From Mycolicibacterium peregrinum (GTDB lineage: Bacteria > Actinomycetota > Actinomycetes > Mycobacteriales > Mycobacteriaceae): 48,010 bases of DNA. Below the pieces are notes generated by a model. It was not told where the DNA came from and made no database searches. It saw nothing but the letters and a program-made list of their open reading frames with translations. How positions within the stretch are numbered: the stretch's first letter is position 1; each line of letters opens with the position of its first letter. The position numbers and the translations under genes are program-made. Below are positions 1 through 8,435 of the stretch, piece by piece. The stretch covers positions 1 to 48,010 of the forward strand of contig NZ_LZSY01000081.1 in the NCBI RefSeq assembly GCF_001665625.1, given 5' to 3'.

Positions 1-36
1 TGACAATGCGTGTGCGTCGGCCGAGTTGGCCGCCAA

Positions 37-90
37 CATTGTCACGCCAGCGTGGCCGTCGAACCCGACAGCCACTCTGGCGTGACAATG
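37..90. repeat. long imperfect hairpin downstream of the VOC gene
   Basis: A 14-bp arm (37-50, CATTGTCACGCCAG) is perfectly inverted at 77-90. Inside it, GTGGC (52-56) pairs with GCCAC (71-75) and GTC (58-60) with GAC (67-69), leaving a 6-nt loop. The outermost 8 bases of the right arm (TGACAATG) also occur at 1-8. It lies about 50 bases beyond the stop of the leftward VOC gene and could be a terminator without a U tract or a dispersed palindromic repeat. The rest of 1-143 shows no gene. Confidence 0.6.
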
Positions 91-143
91 GCAGGCCAGG
101 CGGCCCGGGCGGGCGTGCGAGACCGGGCCGGAGCTGGCCGGAG

Positions 144-725
144 CTAACTGCCCGCCGTCACGGGCGGACGACGGTCGGCGGCCGTCTTGGGCGGCGTCTG
201 GGCGTCGTTGTCCGTGAATTCCTTGGTCCAGCAAGCGAATTCCAGGGTGATGCCGTCCGGGTCGAGGAAGTAGAACGACCGGACGTAGACACCGGGGTGC
301 ACCGTGGCCGAAGCCTGCATGGGACTGTCGTCGTGGTTGAGCACCGGGCCGACGCGAACACCCTTGGCCTTGAGCTTCTGCCGGTACTCGTCGAACTTCT
401 CGGCGGGCACATGCAGGGCGATGTGGTTCAGCGAGCCGGTGGCGCTGACGAATTCGCCGATGCCGGGAATGGCGGCCGGCGCCGAGATCCCCGGCACGCC
501 GTCGGGGGCGTCCCGGAACCAGAAGAACGCGATGCAGTCACCGTTGCCGGCGTCGAAGAAGAAGTGCTGCCCCATGTCGCCGGGCAGGTCGAGCGACTTG
601 ATCAGCGGCATGCCGAGCACGTTGGTGTAGAAGTCCACCGTGCGCGCCATGTCCGCGCACACCAGGGCCACGTGGTTGATTCCGCCGAACTCGAACTCCG
701 AGTTGGGATTGTTGGGCTTGATCAC
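144..725 (-). CDS. VOC-family (glyoxalase/bleomycin-resistance fold) protein
   Basis: This 193-residue protein belongs to the vicinal oxygen chelate superfamily. The N-terminal half opens with GINHVALVCAD and the C-terminal half has LNHIALHVPAEKFDEY and ends with FLDPDGITLEFACW. The His in each NHVAL/NHIAL motif and the Glu in LEFAC are the usual metal ligands. GTG at 725 was chosen because GGAGG lies 8-9 bases upstream; the more distal ATG at 788 would place the start inside the palindrome at 774-799. The gene diverges from the TetR gene. From memory, M. tuberculosis Rv0274 has the same length and neighbours. The substrate is unknown; a dioxygenase or isomerase role is possible. Confidence 0.85.
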   Translation of the reverse strand: MIKPNNPNSEFEFGGINHVALVCADMARTVDFYTNVLGMPLIKSLDLPGDMGQHFFFDAGNGDCIAFFWFRDAPDGVPGISAPAAIPGIGEFVSATGSLNHIALHVPAEKFDEYRQKLKAKGVRVGPVLNHDDSPMQASATVHPGVYVRSFYFLDPDGITLEFACWTKEFTDNDAQTPPKTAADRRPPVTAGS

Positions 726-773
726 GTCGACATACCTCCGGGGCGAACGCGCCAAGGACTGGCGCTGCGGCGA

Positions 774-799
774 ATCTGAATCTAACATCAGATTCAGAT
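774..799. promoter_or_regulatory. perfect inverted repeat, likely TetR operator
   Basis: The arms ATCTGAATCT (774-783) and AGATTCAGAT (790-799) are perfect inverted repeats around a 6-base spacer. The site lies between the divergent VOC and TetR genes, where a local TetR repressor would be expected to bind. On the minus strand it contains TAGATT, which could serve as the -10 of the VOC gene. Confidence 0.65.
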
Positions 800-876
800 G
801 TGATCAATGATCGTGCAAGATTTCCCGGCCCGCCGGGAGACGACATTTCCCGGTGCCGCCGGGAGTGAGGAAATCC

Positions 877-1506
877 GTGACCGTCAGTCCCCGCACCCCG
901 TTGCCGACCGCGCGCGGCCGCCAGACCCAGTCGGCGATCGACAATGCGGCCCGTGCGGTGATCGCCCGCAAGGGCATCCTGGCCACGACGATCTCCGACA
1001 TCGCCTCGGAGGCAGGCCGGTCGGCCGCCTCGTTCTACAACTATTACGCCTCGAAAGAGGCCATGGTTCGCGAATGGGCTCTGCGATTCCGCAACGAGGC
1101 CCGCGAACGGGCCCTGCCCGCGACCGCGCCGAATCTGACCAACCGGGAACGCTGCCACCAGGCGGCTTCCGCACACTGGATGACCTACCGGCACCGCCTC
1201 GCCGAGATCATCAGCGTCTCCCAGATGGCCATGATCGACGACGACTTCGCCGAATACTGGGACGAGATCTGCCAGCTGCCGATCGCCATGATCACCGAGA
1301 TGGTCAAACATGCTCAGCAGCAAGGGTTCTGCCCCGATGACGACGCCCACCTGACGGCCGTCGCGCTGGTATCGATGCTCAACCAGTTCTGCTACACACA
1401 ACTGTCCGGCGGCCGCGACGCCGCCGCCGACGACACCGCCTGCATCACCACCCTGGCCAACGTGTTCTACCGGACCATCTACCACGAGGAGACCCCGCGT
1501 TCATGA
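877..1506 (+). CDS. TetR-family transcriptional regulator
   Basis: This is a 209-residue TetR-type repressor. The N-terminal helix-turn-helix region reads GILATTISDIASEAGRSAAS and continues FYNYYASKEAMVREW, typical of the family. GTG at 877 is preferred because GTGAGGAA lies 6-7 bases upstream; in-frame GTGs at 853 and 865 lack a ribosome site. Its stop overlaps the next ATG (ATGA at 1503-1506), so it is translationally coupled to the hydrolase gene. It probably binds the palindrome at 774-799 and controls both divergent units. From memory, Rv0273c is the matching M. tuberculosis gene. The ligand is unknown, perhaps an acyl-CoA or a breakdown product. Confidence 0.9.
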   Translation: MTVSPRTPLPTARGRQTQSAIDNAARAVIARKGILATTISDIASEAGRSAASFYNYYASKEAMVREWALRFRNEARERALPATAPNLTNRERCHQAASAHWMTYRHRLAEIISVSQMAMIDDDFAEYWDEICQLPIAMITEMVKHAQQQGFCPDDDAHLTAVALVSMLNQFCYTQLSGGRDAAADDTACITTLANVFYRTIYHEETPRS

Positions 1507-2630
1507 CTACAGCGTCACCGGAAGTGGTCCGCGAGTTCATCGGGCTGGAATCCCCGACCGCCCAGCGCGCCGGCGCCGGCGGATACCCATGCCAGGGCCT
1601 CTACTACCGCGGCGCGGGACACAAACCCAAGGTGGCCGTGATCGCCACGCACTATCAGATCGACTTCTCCGAGCACTACATCGCGGACCACCTGGCGCGC
1701 AGGGGCATCGGCTTCCTCGGCTGGAACACTCGTTTCCGCGGCTTCGAGAGCAGCTTCCTCTTGGACCACGCACTGGTCGACATCGGGGTGGGCGTGCGCT
1801 GGCTCCGTGAACAACAGAACATCGAAACCGTTGTCCTGCTCGGCAACTCAGGCGGCGGATCGCTGATGGCCGCCTACCAGTCCCAGGCCGTCGACCCGAA
1901 CGTGCTGCCGCTGGAGGGCATGCGGCCGGCAACCGGCCTGACGGACCTCCTACCCGCGGACGGCTATGTGGCCAGTGCGGCCCACCCGGGGCGCCCAGAT
2001 GTGCTGACTGCGTGGATGGATGCCTCCGTCGTCGACGAGAACGACGCCGTCGCCAGCGACCCCGAGCTGGACCTGTTCGACGAGCGCAACCCGGCGCCCT
2101 TCTCGGCCGAGTTCGTGGCGCGCTACCGCGCGGCCCAGGTGGCCCGCAACGAGAAGATCACCGACTGGGCCGAGGCGGAGCTCAAACAGATTCAGGCAGA
2201 AGGCTATTCGGACCGTCCGTTCACGGTGATGCGTACCTGGGCCGACCCTAGGATGGTCGATCCGGCCATCGAGCCGACCAACCGGCAAGCCAATCTCTGC
2301 TACGCGGGGACACCGATCAAGGCCAACCGGTCGGCTCGCGGCATCGCCGCGGCCACCACAGTGCGGAACTGGATCGGCATGTGGAGCCTTCGGCACGCCC
2401 AGACCCGAGCAGAGCCGCACCTGGCCCGGATCACCTGCCCGGCCGTGGTGATCAACGCCGACCAGGACACCGGGGTGTACCCGTCGGACGCCAAACGCAT
2501 CTTCGACGCGCTGGCGAGCACGGACAAATCTCAGTTCTCGATCGACACAGATCATTACTTCACCACTGCCGGCGCACGCGACGAGCAGGCCGATACCATC
2601 GCCGGATGGATCGCGAAGCGGTGGCGGTGA
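1503..2630 (+). CDS. alpha/beta-hydrolase family protein
   Basis: This 375-residue protein has an alpha/beta-hydrolase fold. The nucleophile elbow is GNSGGGS with Ser116 as the likely nucleophile. The likely acid is the Asp in VVINADQDTGVYPSD and the His in DTDHYFTTAG completes the triad. There is no signal peptide, so it should be cytoplasmic. The gene overlaps the upstream TetR gene by ATGA and the downstream dehydrogenase by GTGA, suggesting an operon. From memory, Rv0272c beside fadE6 has nearly the same length. The substrate, an ester, lactone or thioester, cannot be read from the sequence. Confidence 0.85.
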   Translation: MTTASPEVVREFIGLESPTAQRAGAGGYPCQGLYYRGAGHKPKVAVIATHYQIDFSEHYIADHLARRGIGFLGWNTRFRGFESSFLLDHALVDIGVGVRWLREQQNIETVVLLGNSGGGSLMAAYQSQAVDPNVLPLEGMRPATGLTDLLPADGYVASAAHPGRPDVLTAWMDASVVDENDAVASDPELDLFDERNPAPFSAEFVARYRAAQVARNEKITDWAEAELKQIQAEGYSDRPFTVMRTWADPRMVDPAIEPTNRQANLCYAGTPIKANRSARGIAAATTVRNWIGMWSLRHAQTRAEPHLARITCPAVVINADQDTGVYPSDAKRIFDALASTDKSQFSIDTDHYFTTAGARDEQADTIAGWIAKRWR

Positions 2631-3595
2631 ACCCCGGCCGGATCAAGGTCCTGGCCCACTTCACTCCCGGTGACAAGGTGCTGGATTTCCTTGCACCTCA
2701 TCAGGACTGGCTCGACGTGACGTTCTGCGCCGAGGACGACGACACCACGTTCTACCGGGAGCTGCCGTCCGCCGAGGTGCTCTGGCACGTGCTACGCCCG
2801 GTGTCCGGCGACGATCTCCAGCGTGGTCTGCGGCTGCGGCTGGTGCACAAGCTCGGCGCCGGGGTGAACACCATCGACGTCGACACCGCCAGTCGACTGG
2901 GCATCCTGGTGGCCAACATGCCCGGGGCCAATGCCCCTTCGGTGGCCGAGGGCACCGTGCTGCTGATGCTGGCCGCATTGCGTCGGTTGCCCGAGCTCGA
3001 TCGCGCCACTCGGGATGGCAAGGGCTGGCCGTCGGATCACAGCCTGGGCGAGACCGTCCGCGACATCAGCGGGTGCACGGTGGGCCTGATCGGCTACGGC
3101 AACGTCGCGAAGCGGGTCGAGAAGATCGTCATCGCCATGGGTGCCGAGCCGGCACAGGTGCTGCACACCAGCACGCGCGATACCGGTCACCCGCGGTGGC
3201 GCAGTCTGCCAGACCTGTTGGCCGCCAGCGATATCGTCTCGCTGCATCTCCCGTTGACGGAGGCCACCCGGGGCCTGCTCGACAAGGCGGCCCTGGCGTC
3301 GATGAAACCCGGTGCCGTCGTCATCAACACCGCACGTGGGCCGATCATCAACGAGCCCGCCCTGGTGGAGGCGCTGGGTACCGGACAGCTGGCCGCAGCC
3401 GGCCTCGATGTGTTCGCCGAGGAGCCGGTACCGCTCGGCAACCCCCTGCTGGAGCTGCCGAATGTGGTGCTGACACCGCATGTCACCTGGTACACGGCGG
3501 ACACCATGCGGCGGTATCTGACCATGGCGGTGGACAACTGCCGGCGCATTCATGACGGCGAGCCGTTGGCCCACGTAGTTAACGGGGTGAGATAG
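2627..3595 (+). CDS. D-isomer-specific 2-hydroxyacid dehydrogenase
   Basis: The 322-residue protein interconverts 2-hydroxy acids and 2-oxo acids with NAD(P)H. The Rossmann motif is GLIGYGNVAKRV (about 154-164), and the catalytic residues are Arg237 in NTARGP, Glu265 or Glu266 in FAEEP, and His285 in LTPHVTWYT. GTG at 2627 overlaps the upstream stop as GTGA, which favours coupled translation; ATG at 2606 is the alternative and neither has a strong ribosome site. As I recall, this gene is not between Rv0272c and fadE6 in M. tuberculosis, so it appears to be an insertion in an otherwise conserved block. The exact substrate is unknown. Confidence 0.88.
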   Translation: MNPGRIKVLAHFTPGDKVLDFLAPHQDWLDVTFCAEDDDTTFYRELPSAEVLWHVLRPVSGDDLQRGLRLRLVHKLGAGVNTIDVDTASRLGILVANMPGANAPSVAEGTVLLMLAALRRLPELDRATRDGKGWPSDHSLGETVRDISGCTVGLIGYGNVAKRVEKIVIAMGAEPAQVLHTSTRDTGHPRWRSLPDLLAASDIVSLHLPLTEATRGLLDKAALASMKPGAVVINTARGPIINEPALVEALGTGQLAAAGLDVFAEEPVPLGNPLLELPNVVLTPHVTWYTADTMRRYLTMAVDNCRRIHDGEPLAHVVNGVR

Positions 3596-3680
3596 GCCGC
3601 CGGAGTGGCGCCGGTCACGCCGGGGTACCCTCGGCCCAACCGACCGGTTAATAGATGTACGCCCCGGATGGAGGAACCGC

Positions 3681-5876
3681 ATGCCTATTGCGATCACGTC
3701 TGAGCACAGCGACCTGGCCGATTCGGTCCGGTCCCTGGTGGCGAGAGTGGCGCCCTCGGAGGTGCTTCACGAAGCGCTCGAGACCCCGATCCCCAATCCC
3801 CCGCCGTACTGGAAAGCCACGGCTGAGCAGGGGCTGTTGGGCGTTCACCTCTCGGAATCCGTTGGCGGACAAGGTTTCGGCATCCTCGAACTGGCCATCA
3901 CACTGGCCGAGTTCGGCTACGGCGCGGTCCCCGGGCCCTTCGTGCCGTCGGCGATCGCCAGTGCACTGATCTCGGCCGGCGACCCCGAGGCGAAGGTCCT
4001 GAGCGGCCTGGCCTCGGGCGAGACCATCGCGGCCTACGCCATCGACTCCGGTCTGACCGCGACCCGCCACGGTGACGGCCTGGTGATCCGCGGCGAGGCC
4101 CGGGCGGTGCCCTCCGCAGCGCAGGCTTCGATCCTGGTGCTGCCCGTCGCGATCGAGTCCGGTGTCCAGTGGGTGGTGCTGGACGCCGCCCAGCTCGAGA
4201 TCGAGCCGGTGCGCTGCGTCGACCCGTTGCGTCCGTTGGCCCACGTCCGGGCCAACGCCGTCGAGGTCGAGGCCGACCAGGCGTTGACCAGCCTGAGCAC
4301 CGCCCACGCCCGCGCACTGATCACCACACTGCTGTCGGCCGAGGCGATCGGTGTCGCGCGCTGGGCCACCGACACCGCCACCGCATACGCGAAGATCCGC
4401 GAGCAGTTCGGCAGGCCGATCGGGCAGTTCCAGGCGATCAAGCACAAGTGCGCCGGGATGATCGCCGACACCGAGCGGGCCACCGCCGCCGTCTGGGATG
4501 CGGCCCGGGCGCTCGACGACGCGCAGGAAGACCCTTCTGCGGAAACTCATTACGAGTTCGCCGCCGCAGTGGCCGCCACGCTGGCGCCCGCTGCCGCACA
4601 GCACACCGCCCAGGACTGCATCCAGGTGCACGGCGGGATCGGATTCACCTGGGAACACGACACCAACGTCTACTACCGGCGTGCTCTCGTGCTGGCTGCC
4701 TGCTTCGGCCGGGCCTCGGACTACCCGCAACTGGTGGTCGACACGGCGACGGCGACCGGGATGCGGCCGGTCGACATCGACCTCGATCCGGACACCGAGA
4801 AGCTGCGTGACGAGATCCGCGCGGAAGTCGCTGGGCTGAAAGCTATTCCGAGTGGCGCCGAGCGAAATACCGCGATCGCCGAGGGCGGTTGGGTGCAGCC
4901 GCACCTACCCAAGCCGTGGGGCCGCGCGTCGGAGCCGATCGAGCAGATCATCATCGCCCAGGAATTCAGTACCGGCCGCGTGCGGCGGCCGAACATGGGC
5001 ATCGCGTCCTGGATCATTCCGTCGATCGTGGCGTTCGGCACCGATGAGCAGCAGCAGCGGTTCCTGCCACCGACGTTCCGCGGCGAGATGATCTGGTGCC
5101 AGCTGTTTTCCGAGCCGGGTGCCGGTTCTGACCTGGCCAGCCTGACCACCAAGGCCACCAAGGTCGACGGCGGCTGGCGGATCACCGGACAGAAGATCTG
5201 GACGACGGGTGCGCAGTTCTCGGAGTGGGGCGCCCTGCTGGCGAGAACCGAACCAAGCGCGCCAAAACACAATGGCATCACGTACTTCCTGCTGGACATG
5301 AAGTCACCGGGCGTCGAGGTGAAACCGCTGCGCGAGCTGACCGGCAACGCGATGTTCAACACCGTGTTCATCGACGACGTGTTCGTACCCGACGACATGG
5401 TGCTCGGCGAGGTCAACCGTGGCTGGGAGGTCAGCCGCAACACGCTGACCAACGAGAGGGTGTCGATCGGCAGCAGCGAGCCGCCGTTCTTGGCCAACCT
5501 CGACCAGTTCGTGGCCTTCTTACGGGACGGGCAGTTCGACCAGATCGAGCAGAACCGCGCGGGCCAGCTGATCGCCGAAGGCCATGCCGCCAAGGTGCTG
5601 AACCTGCGATCCACGTTGCTGACACTGGCCGGCGGGGACCCCATGCCGGCGGCCGCGATCTCCAAATTGCTGTCGATGAAGACCGGCCAGGGCTACGCCG
5701 AGTTCGCGGTGGCCTCCTTCGGCACCGACGGCGCCGTCGGGGACCCTGAGCAGGAATTCGGCCGCTGGGCCGAGTATCTGTTGGCCAGCCGCGCCACCAC
5801 GATCTACGGCGGCACCACCGAAGTTCAGCTCAACATCATCGCCGAACGCCTGCTGGGCCTGCCCCGCGATCCGTAA
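3681..5876 (+). CDS. fadE6: two-domain acyl-CoA dehydrogenase, FadE6-like
   Basis: This 731-residue protein carries two acyl-CoA dehydrogenase domains in tandem. The N-terminal unit (about 1-370) has FGRPIGQFQAIKHK and GGIGFTWEHD; the C-terminal unit (about 375-731) has LFSEPGAGSDLASL, ITGQKIWTTGA and IYGGTTEVQ, whose Glu is the likely catalytic base. It should oxidise an acyl-CoA to the 2-enoyl-CoA with FAD. GGAGGAAC lies 3-9 bases before the ATG. Length and neighbours match FadE6 (Rv0271c) as remembered; FadE34 and FadE22 share the double-domain design, so the number is not certain. A hairpin terminator follows. Confidence 0.9.
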   Translation: MPIAITSEHSDLADSVRSLVARVAPSEVLHEALETPIPNPPPYWKATAEQGLLGVHLSESVGGQGFGILELAITLAEFGYGAVPGPFVPSAIASALISAGDPEAKVLSGLASGETIAAYAIDSGLTATRHGDGLVIRGEARAVPSAAQASILVLPVAIESGVQWVVLDAAQLEIEPVRCVDPLRPLAHVRANAVEVEADQALTSLSTAHARALITTLLSAEAIGVARWATDTATAYAKIREQFGRPIGQFQAIKHKCAGMIADTERATAAVWDAARALDDAQEDPSAETHYEFAAAVAATLAPAAAQHTAQDCIQVHGGIGFTWEHDTNVYYRRALVLAACFGRASDYPQLVVDTATATGMRPVDIDLDPDTEKLRDEIRAEVAGLKAIPSGAERNTAIAEGGWVQPHLPKPWGRASEPIEQIIIAQEFSTGRVRRPNMGIASWIIPSIVAFGTDEQQQRFLPPTFRGEMIWCQLFSEPGAGSDLASLTTKATKVDGGWRITGQKIWTTGAQFSEWGALLARTEPSAPKHNGITYFLLDMKSPGVEVKPLRELTGNAMFNTVFIDDVFVPDDMVLGEVNRGWEVSRNTLTNERVSIGSSEPPFLANLDQFVAFLRDGQFDQIEQNRAGQLIAEGHAAKVLNLRSTLLTLAGGDPMPAAAISKLLSMKTGQGYAEFAVASFGTDGAVGDPEQEFGRWAEYLLASRATTIYGGTTEVQLNIIAERLLGLPRDP

Positions 5877-5900
5877 CCCTGTTTGCGCGACCAGACGTAG

Positions 5901-5934
5901 AACTGCCTCTTTTCGCTGGAAAAGGGGCAGTTTT
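5901..5934 (+). terminator. intrinsic terminator after fadE6
   Basis: A 13-bp stem pairs 5901-5913 (AACTGCCTCTTTT) with 5920-5932 around a CGCTGG loop; the only irregularity is one G-U pair. The transcript then runs into TTTT. It starts 24 bases after the fadE6 stop. Confidence 0.8.
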
Positions 5935-6006
5935 GCGTGTGCTCGGCCGGTGACTCGAGTGCTACCGTCGAAATAGACGGCTACCAGAAACGGTTGGCAC
6001 TCAACG

Positions 6007-6294
6007 ATGAGAACGTCAGTACAGCGCATCCTGCGCCCCGTGGCAGTGGGCGCAGCGGCAGTCGCGGTCGTCATCGCGCCGACGGCCGTATCGGGGCAGG
6101 TCTCCGCGGAACCTGCCGAGATTCAAGCTGAGCCATGTGTAAACGGGGTCATCCCGTGGAACCCGTACGTCGTGAACTGCAATCTGCAACCCCGACCGCC
6201 GCGGGTGCGCGGGTCGGCTCCCGATGCCGGCGCCATCATCGCGTGCCGCGGCCGGCCGGGTTGCCTGGCCTGGTACATCAACGGGCCGCCGTGA
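6007..6294 (+). CDS. small secreted four-cysteine protein
   Basis: The 95-residue product begins with a Sec signal peptide: basic MRTSVQRILRP, a hydrophobic stretch VAVGAAAVAVVIAPTAV, and a likely cut near the VSAEP region. The mature part is about 60 residues, rich in Pro, with four cysteines (EPCVNG, NCNL, ACRG, GCLA) that could form two disulfides outside the cytoplasm. Small proteins of this kind are common in mycobacteria and their function is unknown. No strong ribosome site precedes the ATG. Confidence 0.7.
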   Translation: MRTSVQRILRPVAVGAAAVAVVIAPTAVSGQVSAEPAEIQAEPCVNGVIPWNPYVVNCNLQPRPPRVRGSAPDAGAIIACRGRPGCLAWYINGPP

Positions 6295-6312
6295 CGAATG
6301 TGAGCCGAAGAT

Positions 6313-6624
6313 ATGGGCAGCGATGAAGACGATGTCGAAAAGCGTTGGCACAACCCGGAAATGTTCCGATCCGCGGTGGGCTACGTGGTCGCCGTCGTTG
6401 TCGTGGCAGGCTTGGCGCTGACGTTCTACGCCTTTGACCACTCCGTGCTCTCGGCCGCGCTGGTGCCCACGATCACCTTCGTCGGCGGGCTCGGGGCGTT
6501 TATCCGGACCTACCAGGTGTGGAAAGCCGAGGGCACCTGGCCGATCTGGCAGGGCGCAGGGTGGTTCCTGCTGGCGTTGTCGTTGGTATGCCTGGCCGTG
6601 CCCGGCACCGCGATGCTCTCCTAA
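6313..6624 (+). CDS. small membrane protein, three predicted TM helices
   Basis: This 103-residue protein has an acidic N-terminus (MGSDEDDVEKRW) followed by three hydrophobic segments, roughly residues 20-40, 46-63 and 80-100. I do not recognise a family with a known role. It begins 18 bases after the secreted protein gene and may be cotranscribed with it. Its TAA stop overlaps the TAG stop of the convergent SDR gene (6621-6624), leaving no room for a terminator between them. Confidence 0.7.
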   Translation: MGSDEDDVEKRWHNPEMFRSAVGYVVAVVVVAGLALTFYAFDHSVLSAALVPTITFVGGLGAFIRTYQVWKAEGTWPIWQGAGWFLLALSLVCLAVPGTAMLS

Positions 6625-7481
6625 TGCCCCTTGTTGAGCTCTGCTTGCACCGCACGGCTTCGTTCGAGCGCCGTTTTCGCGAGGCGCAACGACAGCCGCG
6701 GTGACAGCCGCTCCAGATACCAGAACAACTTCCACCACGCGGGCACGATGATCATCGCGTCGCCCCGCATCACTGCCCGCACCACACGCTCGGCGAAAAC
6801 GTCAGGATCCATGGGCCGCAACGGCTCCCACACCTTCTTGACGAAGTCTTCGTCGGTGACGCCGGGGCCCTTGAGCCGGCCGTACTTGCCACCGCTGAGA
6901 ATCGGTGTCCGGACGACTCCGGGGCACAGCGCCGAAACCAGCACGTTGTGACGCTCGGCCTCGACGCGCAAGGTCCGCGAGATGGCCACGACGGCATGCT
7001 TGGTGGCGGAGTAGCTCGCCTGACCCGCACCGGTCATGAGCCCAGCCATGGATGCGGTGTTCACGATGTGGCCGCTGTGCTGCCGGATCATGATGGGATA
7101 GACCGCCTGGATGCCGTGCACGACACCACGCAGGTTCACGTCGAAGACTTCGTTCCAGTCGTCCAGCGTGTACGAGTCGATCTCGCCGCCGACCCCGATT
7201 CCCGCGTTGTTGAACAGGTAGTCGATGCGGCCCGACCGCTCCGCGATCGTGGCGATCGCGCGCTCGAACGAGGCAAAGTCGCGCACGTCGAGTTCGATGG
7301 CGTGCGCTGTTCCGCCACTGACACCAAGCTTGTCGGCGAGGTCCTGCGCCACATCCTTCTGCCGATCGGCTATCCACACCTCAGCGCCTTGGCCGGCCAG
7401 CCTGGCCGCGAGCGCCGCGCCGATACCCGATGCACCACCGGTGATCACGGCGACTTTTCCCGATACGCTCTGCGCCCCCAT
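6621..7481 (-). CDS. short-chain dehydrogenase/reductase (SDR)
   Basis: The 286-residue protein is a classical SDR oxidoreductase with cofactor motif TGGASGIG (14-21), NNAG (91-94) and catalytic Ser144, Tyr157 and Lys161 (YSATK). The C-terminal extension has a hydrophobic and basic stretch (IIVPAWWKLFWYLERL) that may touch the membrane, as in SDRs acting on lipids. ATG at 7481 was chosen because residues upstream of it have no SDR similarity. It follows another SDR gene after 47 bases on the same strand, likely an operon. The substrate is unknown; a fatty or sterol alcohol or ketone is plausible from the neighbours. Confidence 0.88.
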   Translation of the reverse strand: MGAQSVSGKVAVITGGASGIGAALAARLAGQGAEVWIADRQKDVAQDLADKLGVSGGTAHAIELDVRDFASFERAIATIAERSGRIDYLFNNAGIGVGGEIDSYTLDDWNEVFDVNLRGVVHGIQAVYPIMIRQHSGHIVNTASMAGLMTGAGQASYSATKHAVVAISRTLRVEAERHNVLVSALCPGVVRTPILSGGKYGRLKGPGVTDEDFVKKVWEPLRPMDPDVFAERVVRAVMRGDAMIIVPAWWKLFWYLERLSPRLSLRLAKTALERSRAVQAELNKGH

Positions 7482-7528
7482 GGCCGCAGAATACGTTCGA
7501 TCTCGCGGCCCCGCCGGAGGTTGAGTTT

Positions 7529-8311
7529 CTAGGGCAGGATCGAGTCGACGTATCCGCCGTCGACGCGTAGCGCTCCGCCGGTGGTCGCCGAGGCCAGGGG
7601 CGACGCGAGATAGGTCACCATGTTGGCGATCTCGTCCGGCTCGATCAGGCGCTGGATCAGCGACTGCGGCCGATGCTTGATCATGAACTCCCGCTGCGCC
7701 TCGTCCCACGGCAGCGACTTGTCGACGAGCTGGTAGACGAAATCCTCGACGCCCGCGGTATGGGTCGGCCCGGCGATCACCGAGTTCACGGTCACGCCGG
7801 TACCCGCAGCTTCCTTGGCGAAACCACGCGACACCGCGAGCAGCGCCGTCTTGGATACGCCGTAATGGATCATCTCCGCCGGGGTGACAATTGCGGAGTC
7901 ACTGGCGATCTGGATCGCCCGGCCCCAGCCGCGCTCGGTCATGCCCGGTAGGTAGCTACGGATAAGCCGCACGGCTGCAAGCACATTCACGTCGAAGTAG
8001 GTGCGCCACTGCTCGTCGGTGATCTCCATCGGCGGAACCGCCCCGAAGATGCCGAGATTGTTCACCAGGATGTCGACGTCGGGCAACTGACGCAGCAGAT
8101 CGGCAGTTCCCTCCTCTGTCGAGACGTCGGCGGCAACACCCAGGACGTCGAACTCGCCCAGTTTGGCGACGGCCTCATCGACGCGGGCCGACGTACGACC
8201 GTTGACGGCGACGCGGGCACCGCTACGTGCCAGTTGCTCGGCGATGGCCAGCCCGATGCCTTGCGTCGAGCCCGTGACGAGTGCGGTCTTTCCGGTCAGT
8301 TCGATGTTCAC
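7529..8311 (-). CDS. short-chain dehydrogenase/reductase (SDR)
   Basis: This 260-residue classical SDR has TGSTQGIG (13-20), an altered NNLG in place of NNAG (84-87), and catalytic Ser137, Tyr150 and Lys154. It ends with the usual GGALRVDGGYV segment. The start is GTG at 8311; GGAGG lies 12 bases upstream, rather far. It is probably the first gene of a two-gene SDR operon and is separated from the upstream fadD2 gene by a long hairpin. An oxo-acyl or hydroxyacyl substrate is plausible but unproven. Confidence 0.88.
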   Translation of the reverse strand: MNIELTGKTALVTGSTQGIGLAIAEQLARSGARVAVNGRTSARVDEAVAKLGEFDVLGVAADVSTEEGTADLLRQLPDVDILVNNLGIFGAVPPMEITDEQWRTYFDVNVLAAVRLIRSYLPGMTERGWGRAIQIASDSAIVTPAEMIHYGVSKTALLAVSRGFAKEAAGTGVTVNSVIAGPTHTAGVEDFVYQLVDKSLPWDEAQREFMIKHRPQSLIQRLIEPDEIANMVTYLASPLASATTGGALRVDGGYVDSILP

Positions 8312-8368
8312 AAGGAGCTATTACCTCCGGTCGGACCGAACTATTCCTCGTTCGGCAAAGACAACACC

Positions 8369-8430
8369 GGCGAGCAGACGCTCCGGTGCCCGGAAACAGG
8401 CATTTCGGGGTACCGACACGTCTGCTCGCC
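8369..8430 (-). terminator. long hairpin just after the fadD2 stop
   Basis: GGCGAGCAGACG (8369-8380) is perfectly inverted at 8419-8430. An inner stem (CGGTGCCC with GGGGTACCG, one G-U pair) extends it. On the minus strand the stem begins 5 bases after the fadD2 stop. There is no U tract, as in many proposed mycobacterial terminators. Confidence 0.6.
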
Positions 8431-8435
8431 AGGAT

